A DNA stretch of 64,000 bases from Chlorocebus sabaeus (taxonomy: Eukaryota > Chordata > Mammalia > Primates > Cercopithecidae). Numbering within the stretch: position 1 is the first letter of the stretch; each line of letters starts with the position of its first letter. The DNA lies in NCBI RefSeq assembly GCF_047675955.1, contig NC_132912.1, forward strand, positions 15,288,500 to 15,352,499, read 5' to 3'. The notes under the pieces were generated by a model. That model was not told the origin of the DNA. It made no database searches and saw nothing but the letters and a program-made list of their open reading frames with translations. Both the position numbers and the translations under genes were made by a program. Positions 35,042 to 46,422 of this stretch are shown here, piece by piece.

Positions 35042-35350
35042 TGGCCGGGCGCGGTGGCTCACGCCTGTAATCCCAGCACTTTGGGAGGCCGAGACAGGCG
35101 GATCACAAGGTCAGGAGATTGAGACCATCCTGGCTAACACGGTAAAACCCCATCTCTACTAAAAAATACAAAAAACTAGCCGGGCCCGGTGGTGGGCGCC
35201 TGTAGTCCCAGCTACTCGGGAGGCTGAGGCAGGAGAATGGCGTAAACCCAGGAGGCGGAGCTTGCAGTGAGCTGAGATCCGGCCACTGCACTCCAGCCTG
35301 GGCGACAGGGCGAGACTCCGTCTCAGAAAAAAAAAAAAAGAAAAAGAAAA
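35042..35350 (+). mobile_element. Young AluY (AluYR-like)
   Basis: Close to consensus from 'ggccgggcgcggtggctcac' with 'gagatccggccactgcactcc' near the end. It retains the 12 bases missing at 24.2 kb. Likely target duplication is 'aataattagca' (before 35041 and after 35348). Confidence 0.93.
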
Positions 35351-36348
35351 TAATTAGCACGGCTTACCATGCCTTAGACCCTCATTATGGAGTGCTGAAT
35401 GCATACTGTAGACAGATGGCAGAGGGTACCAATGAGGTGACGGGGCAGCAGCCTACAGAGGTGGCGGCCCACTGGGCCGGGGGTCAGGAGATGGGGCCCC
35501 ACCTCCGTCTGATCACCCACTGCATGTGTGGAAAGGCCATCACAACACCTGTGGCTTCAGCCTTCAATTTCCTCTGCTGTGAGACCACCAAGGCTCTTTC
35601 AGGTTCTTCGATTCCTGTTCATCCTGTTAAGCTGCAAAAGCCTAACAATGCGAGAATTATTAGCCACTTAGAAGGTACCAGAATACCAACAGGAAACAAG
35701 TCACAGTGGCTGTGAAGAGTGGAAAGAACATTTGCCAGGTATTTTAGTGTGTATTTACATTTACAGCTTTGAAAATAATTTTTTTTTTTTTTGGCGGGGA
35801 GAAGACTTGCAATTTCTATTTTGCCTGGAGTTTAGCTGGCTTTCTCCCTGATCTATGAGAGCAACTGCCTTTCTCCTTGTCACTGCCTTCTCCTGTTTTA
35901 AGGACCATGACAACCATCATGCCCTCTTCAAGTTCTCTGTGATGTCATAAAAGTCCCCAAGACATAATTGCAACTTGCTTTAACTATGGTGTCAATGCAG
36001 CAAACAAGAAATCGTGGAGTTTCAATATGGTTGAAAAATCACCCCCCATTTCTAACTTTACTCATTTTTATGAGGTCCTCTAGGTCTAGACACCTGCATA
36101 AGTGACGTCTACGAGAGGGTGAACATAAGAAATCACACTGAGTTTCTCATGCTTGTGGCCTACGTACCATTCTGTGGCTTTTCTGGTTTCCTTCCGTTAT
36201 GGTTCTGGTTTGATTTTCTTGGGTGTGATGCCTCTTTGTTTTTGCATTTGTCTGTGCTAGTTTATCCTAAATAAAGTTCCAAATACACAGGGTCAGTATC
36301 ACTTAAATGATGTTGTGTATACCCTGGCAGAGCTTAGGGCACACACTT
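35351..36348. other. Unassigned intergenic sequence
   Basis: A 107-codon ORF at 35392-35715 has no recognised domain. Nothing else is assigned. Confidence 0.45.
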
Positions 36349-36803
36349 TCTTTCTTTTTTTTTTGAGATGGGTCTTCGCTCTTACTTCAATGGAATGGGA
36401 GGAGGGGGTTAAAGTTTACAAAAATTGGAAAAATAACTGACAATTAGATACTGGCTTACTTGTTCAGAGAAATAATTTTTTTTTTTTTTTTTTTTTTTTT
36501 GAGACGGAGTCTTTGCTCTTTTTTTTTCTGAGACGGCGTCTTTTGCTCAGGCTAGAGTGCAGTGGTGCGAACTCAGCTCACTGCAACCTCCACCTCCTGG
36601 GTTCAAGTGATTCTCCTGCCTCAGCCTCCCAAGTAGCTAGGATTACAGGCATGCACCACCACCCCAGCTAATTTTGTATTTTTAATGGAGATGGGGTTTC
36701 TCCATGTTGGTCAGGCTGGTCTTGAACTCCCGACCTCAGGTTATCCACCTGCCTCGGCCTCCTAAAGCGCTGGGATCACAGGTGTGAGCCACCATGCCTG
36801 GCT
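36349..36803 (-). mobile_element. Alu carrying a copied FAM171A1 intronic segment
   Basis: Minus strand: an Alu body (36803 down to about 36515), an A-run, about 99 bp nearly identical to 47865-47963, then a 17-bp Alu-like end (gagcgaagacccatctc) and a new A-rich tail. Flanking 'acactttc' on both sides (36343-36353 area and 36807-36815 area) suggests one insertion event. Confidence 0.75.
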
Positions 36804-37463
36804 AAACACTTTCATAAATTCCTCCCAAGTCCTGCAGCCAAACCTGCACCAAGAGAAGTTCTCTGAGTTTTCTCCCCAACGAAGATTGCCCATCTTGCAC
36901 CCTGAGTCACCACCACAACCTGGTGAGCAATTTCACCAGGACTTTTCTGTCCTAATTAGGGGTTTCCATCTGAAGCCTCAAAAAGTTAAAAAAATCTTAA
37001 TGAAATAAAAGTTATGATTTGGAGTTATCATTGCTAACATGGAAGGCCATTTAGAATACAGTATCTAGTGAGAGAAGGAGACTGAACGTGGAGTGGGCAT
37101 CCTTGTGTAGAAGTATTTATATGGGTAAAGCACAAAATGTCAGCTATAGTTGTGTCTGGATGGTAGTTTTTGGTGACTGTGATTTTTAAATTCTTTTCAT
37201 ATTTCTACTTTCTGATTTTTCAAAGAATGATGAGTGTATTGTATAAAATATGCACTTTTTTGGACATCAGTGGGGAAATTGGTGAAGTGGACTATAGTTT
37301 GTTATTTAGTTCATAGTATTGTGCCAATGTTGATTTCTTACTTTTGACAAATACCTCATGGTTCTGTAAGATGGTAACCCCAGGGAAGCTGCATGAAGGA
37401 TAAAGGAACTCTCTGTACTATTTTTGCAACTTAAAATAATTTCAGAATAAAAAGGCTTAAAAA
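36804..37463. other. Unassigned intergenic sequence
   Basis: AT-rich; no repeat or credible gene recognised. Confidence 0.4.
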
Positions 37464-37745
37464 GGTCAGGCGCGGTGGCTCACGACTATAATCTCAGCAC
37501 TTTGGGAGGCCGAGGCGGGTGGATCATCTGAGGTCAGGAGTTCGAGTTCGAGACCAGGCTGGCCAACATGGCTAATATAAAAATTAGCTGAGCGTGGTGG
37601 CCCATGCCTGTAGCCCCAGCTACTCAGGAGGCTGAGGCAGGATAATCGCTTGAACCCGGGAGGTGGAAGTTCCAGTGAGCCGAGATCATGCCATTGCACT
37701 ACAACCTGGGCAACAGAGCGAGCCTCTGTCTCAAAAGGCTTAAAT
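37464..37745 (+). mobile_element. Alu with internal deletion
   Basis: 'ggtcaggcgcggtggctcacg'; a duplicated 'gttcgagttcgag' and a missing stretch before 'aatataaaaattagc'. Confidence 0.92.
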
Positions 37746-37984
37746 AAATAAGAATAAAAAATAAAAAGCAAGAGACTAGGTTTTGGAGTCAGGTAGACCT
37801 TGGTTCATGCATGGTTTGTTCCCTTCTAGTGGGCGGCATGCTGGAGTGGACTTAGGAGTGATGTTCTACAATTTCAGGGATTTTGCAGGTCAGTTAGTAG
37901 ACATAGTCATTTTTAACAATTAAATATTACAAGTTTACATTATACCAAAACAAAGGTAATTACTTACAACTCATTTCCTATTTA

Positions 37985-38776
37985 CTTGAGCCTATTAATG
38001 ATTATCCGCAGTAGTTATGTTCTATAAAGTTGCCGGGAACACTGAACTAGTGAGTGCAATACTAGAACCCTTGCATCTGGAGGAACTACAGAAGAAGGTA
38101 TTTCCTGTGAAGGTTTAGTCCAGGCCTGCAGTTCTCCAGGGCTATGCGGGAAAGGTGGGGGCCTCCTGAAATCCTCTGGACACAGTATTTCCATCAACTG
38201 CTCACATATAACCTTGTTTCATACCCTTCCATTTAAAGACATCTCATTTGATATCTATAGTCGGTTCATGAACATTGCACTCACGGCCAACAGCACTACA
38301 ACTCACGCTCAATAACACACGATTTCTCCATAAGGGACATCCCGGCTTTCCCACGCTTAGGAACGCTAGCCAGCACTTAAGCACTGTACTTGGAGGCCAT
38401 TTTAAACAGTGAGATCACCAAGCAAAAGCATAAAAATGTAGAAAATGAAGCACAACACAGACTGTGCAAGGGACACCTGTGTACAGCGTGACAGGTGAAC
38501 AAGACGGCGAAGCGTTGCTACGTTTGACCGCAGCTGAAAACGTGCATGTTGGGCAATGCATCTTTCATCCCTCTACACATCCCCATAAATGACCATGAAA
38601 ACACAGTGAGTATTGATTTTGGTGCTGCAAGATACACAGTTGATCCTCGCTATGCATGAATTCTGTCTTTGCGAATTCCCCTACTTGCTAGTTTTAGTTT
38701 AGTTTTCACTTGCTAAAACTAGCAAGTAGAAATTCGCAAAGACGGAATCCATGCATACCGAGGATCAACTGTGTAT
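37985..38776 (-). mobile_element. Tigger-family (pogo-type) DNA transposon relic
   Basis: It runs from 'ttatccgcagtagttatgttc' to 'ccgaggatcaactgtg'. Conserved blocks ('cataagggacatcccggc', 'cttaggaacgctagccagc', 'ggccattttaaacagtgag') match, in reverse, a Tigger-type element with CENP-B-like transposase remnants. No intact transposase frame remains. The right end is an inverted duplication (next entry). Confidence 0.75.
38632..38776. repeat. Inverted repeat, arms 66 and 64 bp, 15-nt spacer
   Basis: Arm 38632-38697 is the reverse complement of 38713-38776 apart from about three substitutions and a small indel region. The outer arm is the normal transposon terminus; the inner arm is an inverted copy of it. 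Confidence 0.97.
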
Positions 38777-39199
38777 TTTATTATCTGAGGTTATTTCCCT
38801 GCCTTGTATCTGTTTAGTGGAAATAGAACTGTGCTACCACGGATCTCTTCCCAACTCTTGTGTGCAGTGACTCAGGTCACCCTCGTTACTTGTAACTGAC
38901 CACAATGGGAGGATTTACACTACGGAAACTGGCAAATGCTACAATCGGGGCTTGATTTGTTGATTTTCTCCATCACTTTCTTAAACCTAGACAATGTTAA
39001 TAATGCAGATTCACCTTAAAACTGTATCATTCCTGGAACCATTATATTGCAAATAATACAAAAAGTTGAGGAAATGTTCCAGTATTCAAAAACTACTGAA
39101 TACTGATTCAGGAAAGTTGTCACTCCATGATTGATGAACAAATGACATTCTGAGGGCTTCCTTTTTGCCTTAATCATTAATACAACAAAATGACAAAAT
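38777..39199. other. Unassigned intergenic sequence
   Basis: No ORF or repeat recognised. Confidence 0.4.
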
Positions 39200-39512
39200 G
39201 AGGCCAGGTGTTGTGGCTCATGCCTGTAATCCCAGCACTTTCGGAGGCCAAGGCGGGTGGATCACTTGAGGTCAGGAGTTCGAGACCAGCCTGGCCAACG
39301 TGGCGAAGACCCATCTCTACTAAAAGAATACAAAAATTATCTGGACATGGTGGTGTGCACATGTAGTACCAGTACCAGCTACTCAGGAGGCTGAGGCAGG
39401 AGAACCGCTTGAACCTGGGAGGTGGAGGTTGCAGTGAGCGGAGATCATGCCACTGCACTCCAACTTGGCTGACAGAGTGAGATTCTGTCTCAAAAAGAAA
39501 AAAAAAAAAAGA
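39200..39512 (+). mobile_element. Alu
   Basis: 'aggccaggtgttgtggctcatg' region to an A-run at 39497; contains a small 'gtaccagtaccag' duplication. Confidence 0.93.
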
Positions 39513-39626
39513 CAAAATCATGTTTGAGCTACACTCTTGTCAACTGTAACAAGACTGGCTATGATAAAAATCTATGAAAGCATTGTGAGAACCAATCATC
39601 AAAGGGAATTTACCACGGAATATTAT

Positions 39627-39937
39627 GTTTTTTTCTTTTTCTTTTCTTTTTTTTGAGATAGAGTCTCACTCTGTCGCCCAGGCTGGAGTGCAGTGGCATG
39701 ATCTCGGCTCACTGCAACCTCTGCCTCCTGGGTTCAAGAGATTCTCCTGCCTCAGCCTCCCGAGTAGCTGGGATTACAGGCACCTGCCACCACACCCGGC
39801 TAAATTTTGTAGTTTTAGTGGAGAAGGGGTTTCACCATGTTGCCCAGGCTGATCTCGAACTCCTGACCTTAAGATATCCACTCACCTCAGCCTCCCAGAA
39901 GTGCTGGGATTACAGGCCTGAGCTGCCATGCCCAGCT
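39627..39937 (-). mobile_element. Alu
   Basis: TTTC-rich tail then 'gagatagagtctcactctg', ending 'gagctgccatgcccagc'. Confidence 0.93.
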
Positions 39938-41653
39938 TTATGTATTTCATTAGACAGATTATTATGTATTCCATTTGTAAGTTGTGTGCTATACATCCTT
40001 TATCAGGGACAATATAATTTAAGTGCATTCATTTCCAGAGAGCTGGCTGTTTAAGCCACACACCACTGTTTCTAGCTGAGTGACCTCAATTAACCACTAA
40101 ACCTCAACTTAAGTGTAAAACAAAGAAGAATAAACAGTCTTTCCTTGAAAGATTTTGAGGATTGAATGCAATGATTTTTTCCAATACATTGTTTCCAGGT
40201 AGAGACTCCAGGAACCTCAGTCCCCTTTTCCCCACCCACCTCACCTGGGGGACAGACCAGGTGACAGATTCCTCCCTGTGCATACCCACCCCTACCTTCC
40301 CAGAGTGGTCCTGTGTGCCTGGACTAAACCGTCACAGGTGGGGAAAACTCACCACTAGGGGGCGGGAGCAAGATGCCTTTGATGGTTGTGGTCCTTCAGA
40401 CCATGTAACTGATTTGGAATACCGTGACATACTCGCTCTCCCACCCTCCGTGGGGAGAGAGAGGATAAATGTGTCAAGTCTGAGGCCATGGTGCTGCATT
40501 CAGAGAATCCCACTCTAGTGACCAGCATTGGCACCCTGAGAAAATGAGAACCCTTGAGCCCCAGTTTGGACAACTGTTAAAATGTGATTAAAATCTTCGG
40601 CCGACCCAGTTGCCCTTCTGCAAACTCACCTGCTTGTTGTCCTGGGCACACAGCATGCTGTGACTGCTGCTGGCTGTTTAATACATCGGGGCCCATCCAG
40701 GTGAGTCTCACGTAATGAGGAGTCAGCAAAGCAGCCTTCTCCACCCCCATCTTCCTGCCAGATCTCTCAGGATCAGCGTTTACAGTTAATGTGCTACCTG
40801 CCTTTCCCAGGTAACATGCATTAAACGAGGCTCTTCTAGAAACTGATGTTTTAAGGAGGTGATTCCATCGGCAGCAACCTTAGAGCTGCAAAGGACTGGG
40901 GTCAATGACAGCAGAGAGGTCGTTCAGCACTTCCTCCCTCGCCCCTCCTCATCTAGGTCTGGCCCTGGATTTTCCTGGAGGAGCAACTTCCTTATTCTTT
41001 TCAGGGGAGTTGACCGATGGCTTCTCCCTGGAGTCTTAGCCAGGTCTGCAAGGATGACCCTGCCACCTATTGGTGAGATGTTCGCTCCCACGCAAAGGGC
41101 GTCTCACTCCTTAGCTCCCCAGGTTCCCATCTGGCTAGCTGTTCCACTGTCAAGAACTTGCTCAACAATTTTCCCCCTTAAAAGCCAAATAGGCAACATC
41201 ACCACTTGAGAATGAAAATCATTAAAACCACCATGATTAGTTCTCTGCCTGCATGGAATTTACGAATACTGATTTTGTTGACTGTAAACATAGCTGGCTT
41301 AATTTATTTCTGCCAGTTATGTCCCGACACCTCCATTAATTATTTTATTTTGATGAATAGTTTTACACATCTAGGAGGCTTCTGGTCATTCTAATGATAT
41401 CTTCTTGAAGCTCTTCCAAGATGGATCAATACTGACCATGAAACATCAGATTCTTCTGAAGTGCAGACATCCCTCTTTACCTGAAACACAGCAAAATGTT
41501 ATCTGGTGTTCTTGAACAAAACTAAAGACAAAGGCGGATTTTTTATAGATTTTAACCCTAGAGGAAATTCCTAGGTGTCTAGGTGGTGACTCTCCAAATA
41601 CAAGTCTGACAACTGCATTGCAGACTGCTGCCAAGGAAACAATGACAAAGACC
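39938..41653. other. Unassigned intergenic sequence just downstream of FAM171A1
   Basis: 1.7 kb without an Alu. ORFs up to 118 codons (40104-40573, 40859-41209) overlap on both strands and show no recognised domain. Confidence 0.45.
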
Positions 41654-41885
41654 TTTTTTTTTTTTTTTTTTTTTTTTGAGACAGGATCTGCTCTCTTCCC
41701 CATGTTGGAGTGCAGTAGTACCATCATGGCTCACTGAAGGCTGGTGACTTAAGTGACTGCAACCAGGAAATTAAAAAAAATTTTTTTTTGTAGAGATGGG
41801 CTCAAGTGATCCCGAGTTCAAGTGATCCTCCCGCTTCGGCCTCCCAGAGTGCTAGGATTACAGGTGTGAGTCACCATGCTTGGCC
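41654..41885 (-). mobile_element. Alu, internally deleted
   Basis: T-run of about 22, 'gagacaggatctgctctc' to 'gagtcaccatgcttggcc', with the middle replaced by 'gcaaccaggaaattaaaaa'. Confidence 0.87.
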
Positions 41886-41954
41886 TGACAAAGTCTTAAT
41901 AACAACTTTGAAACAGATAATGGCTCAGAATGAATGCAAATGACCACAAAGACA

Positions 41955-43220
41955 GTTTTCCTTTTCTTCAGAGTTTATTTTGAATTTTCATTTTTGGATA
42001 ACCAAGCAGCTCTTTAAGAAGAATGCACAGAAGAGTCATTCTGGCACTTTTGGATAGTACATAAGATTTTTTTTTTTTTTAATTTTTTAATAGTCACATT
42101 CAGCCCACTTGCTCAATCCAGACTCCCACGCTGGGTGAGCAAGATGAGTCCATAGGATTCCAGAGTTAATACGTAACCGTATATACAAACAGCCAAAAAA
42201 CCATAACGGTGCCACAGGGATGGAACAGGGAAGGGCATCTCTAACGTGTCCTCTAGTCTATCTTCGCTAAACAGAACCCACGTTACACATGATAACTAGA
42301 GAGCACACTGTGTTGAAATGAGGATGCTGACCCCAAATGGCACTTGGCAGCATGCAGTTTAAAGCAAAAGGGACATCCTTTAATAACTGTATAAAATCCA
42401 GGCAGTTTCATTAAACGAGTTAAGAAAACCAACAACAACAAAAAGCGAGGGACTGTCTGTTGTCACTGTAAAAAAGGCACTTGGAGTTAATGGGACCAGG
42501 ATTGGAGGACTCTTAGCTGATACAGATTTCAGTACGATTTCATTAAAAGGCTTGGATGTTACGAGAGGACACTCGGCGGTTCCTGAAGGGAGACACTGAG
42601 ATGGACTGCTGAGAAGCAGAACAGATGAACACAAAGGAATCAACTCTTTACAACCAAATTGCATTGAAGCGACAACAAAAAAAGGCAAACCCCAAAACGC
42701 AACCTAACCAAAGCAAAATCTAAGCAAAATCAGACAACGAAGCAGCGATGCATAGCTTTCCTTCGAGAGAACGCATACCTTGAGACGCTACGTGCCAACC
42801 TAAGTTCTCAATGACAGCTTCACAGTAGGATTGTGATAAAAATGACTCAAGCGATGCAAAAAGAGTTTCATCTGTTCCCAGAATCAGAGGGAGAACTGAG
42901 GTGATCGTTAGAGCGTAGCGACATCACGTGCGGTTTCTTAATGTCCCTGGTGGCGGATACATCAAGTCCCCGGAAGGACATCTGGACACCACTTTCAGCC
43001 ACCTCCTTGCAGGGGCGACATCCGCCAAAGTCATCCTTTATTCTGAGTAATAACTTTAATTCCCTTCTAACATTTACACGGCAAACAGGAATGCAGTCAA
43101 TGTCCACGTCCGTCCCACGGCGGGGCTGCCGTTCTGTTTCCTCCACGAATGGATACGCACTTCCATGAGAAAGCATATTTGGCAATTTTATATTCCACAG
43201 TCAGGTGGCTCTGCAATAGC
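41955..43220 (-). other. FAM171A1: FAM171A1 3' UTR
   Basis: This is sequence after the TGA and up to an estimated cleavage site 10-25 nt past the AATAAA on the minus strand. It holds no Alu or other recognised repeat, in contrast to its flanks (Alu fragment at 41654-41885 and Alu from 45069). That supports it being exonic. The length of about 1.25 kb fits the transcript size I recall. The exact end is inferred. Confidence 0.75.
41974..41979 (-). promoter_or_regulatory. FAM171A1 polyadenylation signal AATAAA
   Basis: 'tttatt' on the plus strand reads AATAAA on the minus strand, about 1.24 kb after the stop. A GT-rich stretch (tttgtggtcatt on the minus strand) follows at 41939-41950, as expected of a downstream element. 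It is the last good signal before the Alu fragment at 41885. Confidence 0.7.
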
Positions 43221-44907
43221 TCATTTAATGTTAAACGCCATCAGGGGCCTCTCCTCCCGTTTCTGCCAGGGGCTTTTCTTGTCTTCTCCTTGGTCATCAT
43301 CATCATCGTCGTCCTCTTCCTCGTGGGCAGATCTTCTCTGGTGGGGGCTGACGGCTGGCTCCGGGGGGGCGTCCGCAGTCCGTCTGGTCGTCTCCTCCTG
43401 CAGGCTGGGCAGCTGGCCACCACTTCTCCGACTCGGCCCCTCCAACAAGCATCGCAGGGCACTGTCCTCGGGGGTACAGACCGTGGTCCCACACTCGCTG
43501 CCACTCTGTTCCACGTCATCCAGGTACACGAGCTGCGTGTAGGCCGTGCTGTCTGGGGCTCGAGGCTCTTTCTGCTGGTGCCCTTGGATGGGCGGGTAGT
43601 TCTGCTGCAGAGACAAAGCGTCTCCCCTTCCCTTCCGGGCAGATTTTGGTTCATTCATATCCACGCCAGAGTCCAAACTGGCATCATTACTTCCGTTCCT
43701 TCCAGCTCTTTGGAGATCAATGTATGAATGTCTAACGTGAGCGTTGGACCTGCCATCCAAGGAGACGAACCACGCCCGGGGGTGTGGAAGTGGCTTCCCA
43801 CCCCCAAGCTCCATCAGCGCCTTTTCAGTCAGGAGCTGCACCTCACTGTTCATCTGAGCCAAAGCCGCGTCATTCAGGGAAGCTGGGATGGAGAGAGACT
43901 CCGACATGGATGCATTCTGAGGGCTCCACTCCCGGGTGCCTGCGTCCTGCAGGTGCTGCTGAGAGATGGCCTGGGAAGCCAGGGGCTGGGGCTGGATCTG
44001 CGAGGACGGGTGTGGGAAGATCCCGGCATGGGGACTGGACAGCTCAGCCTGTAGTCTTTCTAGTTCAAGCTGTTGATCAGCCGGGACGACCAGAGGCTGG
44101 CTGACATAGGAGTGGTCCCCGGGGAGTTTCATATAATGAGCCGGGATGACCAAGGCAGGCAGCACCTTCCTGTAAACGCTGTCATTGACCTGGTCGACAG
44201 AACTGCAGCAGATCAACTGGCCGGGCCGCGGGAAGGACGTAGGTCTCTCGAGGTGATCGACCGATCGCGACATCATACATTCAGTTGGTCTGCGGTCCAG
44301 CAGCTGTTCTTTCTCAGGCGATGAAGGTGTGGGATACAGATGTTCCTGAATGGTGAGTTTGCTTCCTGCAGACGCTGGACCTTCTCTGTCCTGCTTTTCA
44401 AATAAAGGCTGTGAGAGCACGGTGTTGTAACTACCCCTGTAGTCAGCATTGCCCGAGGACTCGTAGCCTTCTCTTTCCATAGATTTTCTTGCCTTTAAGG
44501 GAAAAACCTCCACTGACTTATGGTAGTCTTTCCCCAGCGTCCCGCTTGGCGTGAGGTTATCAAAGGAGATCTGGCTCTTATCCTCTTCCTTGCAAGAGAG
44601 GAGCTCCTCCCGGGAGCTAAATTCCTGGGAGGTGCTGTAGGAGAGCTTGAGCATGGGGGTGTGCAGGTCCCCTTCCCCGCCAGGAGACATCATTTCCAAA
44701 TGGACTCCACTCATCAGCTCCTTCGTGCCTGGGGCCTCGGGGCGGCCGTGGCTGGTGACGGACAGCGGGCCAGGGAATTCTGATGCTCGGCGTGAAAACA
44801 GCAAGTTGATGTGTGACATGGACGTGGACTGGTCTCTTTTGGAACTCTCCAGCCCTGCAGGGAGCTGCAGCTTTCTGTGGTGCTGACGAGGTTTCAAGCA
44901 CTTCCTC
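43221..44907 (-). CDS. FAM171A1: FAM171A1 terminal coding exon (cytoplasmic tail and stop)
   Basis: This exon encodes about 561 residues from the juxtamembrane RRKCLKPRQ basic stretch to the C-terminal MAFNIK and a TGA stop at 43221-43223. The acceptor is the AG at 44908-44909. The upstream reading MGLDCVFG is intron sequence and not a start. The first base completes a split Arg codon from the preceding exon. Visible features are a basic stop-transfer segment, long Ser/Pro/Gln-rich low-complexity sequence with many potential phosphorylation sites, and an acidic EEEDDDDDDD run just before a basic KKSPWQKREERP end. No enzymatic domain is apparent. The tail faces the cytosol and is the family's least understood part; a cytoskeletal role is known from the literature, not from this sequence. 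Several residues differ from human as I recall it (for example SADYRG-region and PPIQGHQQ changes), and no frameshift is seen. Confidence 0.96.
43293..43322 (-). repeat. Glu/Asp codon run in FAM171A1 tail
   Basis: On the minus strand this is gag-gaa-gag followed by seven GAC/GAT codons, four of them consecutive GAT. It encodes EEEDDDDDDD. Trinucleotide repetition makes slippage and length variation plausible. Confidence 0.85.
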
Positions 44908-45068
44908 CTGCGACCAAAGACACAATCCAAACCCAAAGATTAGTGATTCTCACAATGGAAAAGTTTCAAGTTTCAGGTAAAATCCTAATTCTCAATTTCC
45001 ACAGGGAGAAACAAGACAAAACAAGCCATCAGCAGGCAGAAGCCTTCTCACCCCACACCCTGTCCTTT

Positions 45069-45366
45069 TTTTTTTAATTTATTTTTATTTTTTGAGACAG
45101 CATCTTGCTCTGTCACCCAGGTTGGAGTGCAGTGGTACGATCATAGCTCACCGCAGCCTCGACCTCGTGGGCTCAAGTGATCCTCCCACCTCATTCTCTG
45201 AAGCAGCTGGGACCACAGGCACACGCCACTATGCCCAGCTAATTTTTGATTTTTAGTTTTTTGTAGAGATGGGGTCTCCCTGTGTTGCCCAGGCTGGTCT
45301 TAAACTCCTGGCCTCAAGCAGTCCTCCCGTTTCGGCCTTCCAAAGTGCTAGGCCACCATGCCTGGT
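45069..45366 (-). mobile_element. AluJ-like, intronic, gene sense
   Basis: 'tttgagacagcatcttgctc' to 'aggccaccatgcctggtcc'; missing the usual 'gggattacagg'. Confidence 0.9.
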
Positions 45367-45416
45367 CCTTATCCTTATTTTAACCCAGAGTAGGATAATC
45401 CAGAGATTTCATCTTT

Positions 45417-45590
45417 TACTGTCTGGAAAGCCCTTTGCCTAAATGAATTAAATGTATGACATACATTTTTCTATGACTTAAAAAAGTCAACAACTTATTA
45501 AAGAGTGTCAAATGTGACTAAAATGCTTTGCATTTTTAAAAATAAAATTTTCCTCTATAATGCCTTTTTAAAATAGCTAAACTTAAAGGC
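45417..45590. repeat. Diverged direct repeat, copy A
   Basis: Shares 'aaatgtatgacata', 'taaaaaagtcaacaactt' and 'aaaatagctaa' in order with 47215-47392. Confidence 0.85.
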
Positions 45591-45684
45591 TTTTATAAGC
45601 CAAATTACTTATTTCAAAGGGGTTAGTCAAGAGTTGACAATAAATATTTTTGCAAACTGATCACACACAGCATCCAAACAAGAA

Positions 45685-45976
45685 TTTTTTTTTTGACTGA
45701 GTCTTGCTCTGTCACCCAGGCTGGAGTACAGTGGTGCGATCTTGGCTCACTACAACCTCTGCCTTTTGGGTCCAAGCGTCTCTCCTGCCTCAGCCTCTTG
45801 AGTAGCTGGGATTATAGGTGTGAGCCACCATGCCCAGCTAATTTTTATATTTTTGGTAGAAATGGAGTTTTGCCAAGTTGGCCAGGCTGGTCTTGAGCTT
45901 CTGACCTCAAGTGATCCGCCCACCTTGGCCTCCTAAAGTGCTGGGATTATAGTTGTGAGCCACCGTGCCCAGCCCA
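45685..45976 (-). mobile_element. Alu, intronic, gene sense
   Basis: 'ttttttttgactgagtcttgc' to 'gagccaccgtgcccagcc'. Confidence 0.92.
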
Positions 45977-46307
45977 AATAAGAAGAGTTCTGCTTTGCCC
46001 TTGAGAGTATCATCTCTTAACCAGCGTTTAGGGATACTCTGAATAAATCATATGACCATTGTTAAACTCTTTTTCATAATTCCCCTTCTAAGCAATGTTA
46101 TCCACGCAGCATGCTTTACACGTACTATTTGTTAAGTTGCAACTTAGATCACAAATGTGAGTTCTTACTTTTTCATGGGAAGAAAAAGTACTTCAATTTA
46201 GAAAAATTAAAAAAAAAAAAACCCACCTCCATATCAATGCTTGTAAGTATCAATTGCCCAAGAAATTGTGAATTAAAAAAGATATTGCCAAAATGGTAAA
46301 ACTTTAC

Positions 46308-46422
46308 CTGCAATAATATAAAAGGAGACACAGCAAAACCAAAAGTATGAAAGCCATTCCTCCTAAAATGGCCAAAAGAAACACCGTGTGATACGTGGTA
46401 ATGTCCTGTGTTACAACGGGAC
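46308..46422 (-). CDS. FAM171A1: FAM171A1 transmembrane exon (115 nt)
   Basis: The minus strand has acceptor 'ttctag' at 46423-46428 and donor 'gtaaag' at 46302-46307. The 115 nt begin with the last two bases of a Gly codon, run through 37 codons and end with two bases of a split Arg codon. They read PVVTQDITTYHTVFLLAILG and then GMAFILLVLLCLLLYYC. The hydrophobic stretch VFLLAILGGMAFILLVLLCLLLYY is the single membrane-spanning helix, and the Cys followed by RRKC marks the cytosolic side. Phases match both neighbours: G|GT upstream and AG|G downstream. The exon is too short for ORF callers, but its identity with FAM171A1 makes it secure. Confidence 0.96.

Larger units (their letters stand above)
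44908..46307 (-). other. FAM171A1 last intron
   Basis: A 1.4-kb intron between the transmembrane and terminal exons. It holds two Alus (45069-45366 and 45685-45976) and one copy of a diverged direct repeat (45417-45590). The rest is AT-rich unique sequence. Confidence 0.93.

Noticed and set aside
43149..43727. 192-codon plus-strand ORF opposite FAM171A1
   Set aside because: It lies wholly antisense to the well-supported terminal coding exon and 3' UTR. The frame is open because of the GC-rich, codon-constrained sense strand. No start context, domain or separate promoter is visible.
44908..44936. ORF extension MGLDCVFGR at the start of the 571-codon frame
   Set aside because: This is intron sequence ahead of the acceptor at 44908-44909. 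The upstream exon joins in phase, so the methionine is not a start.
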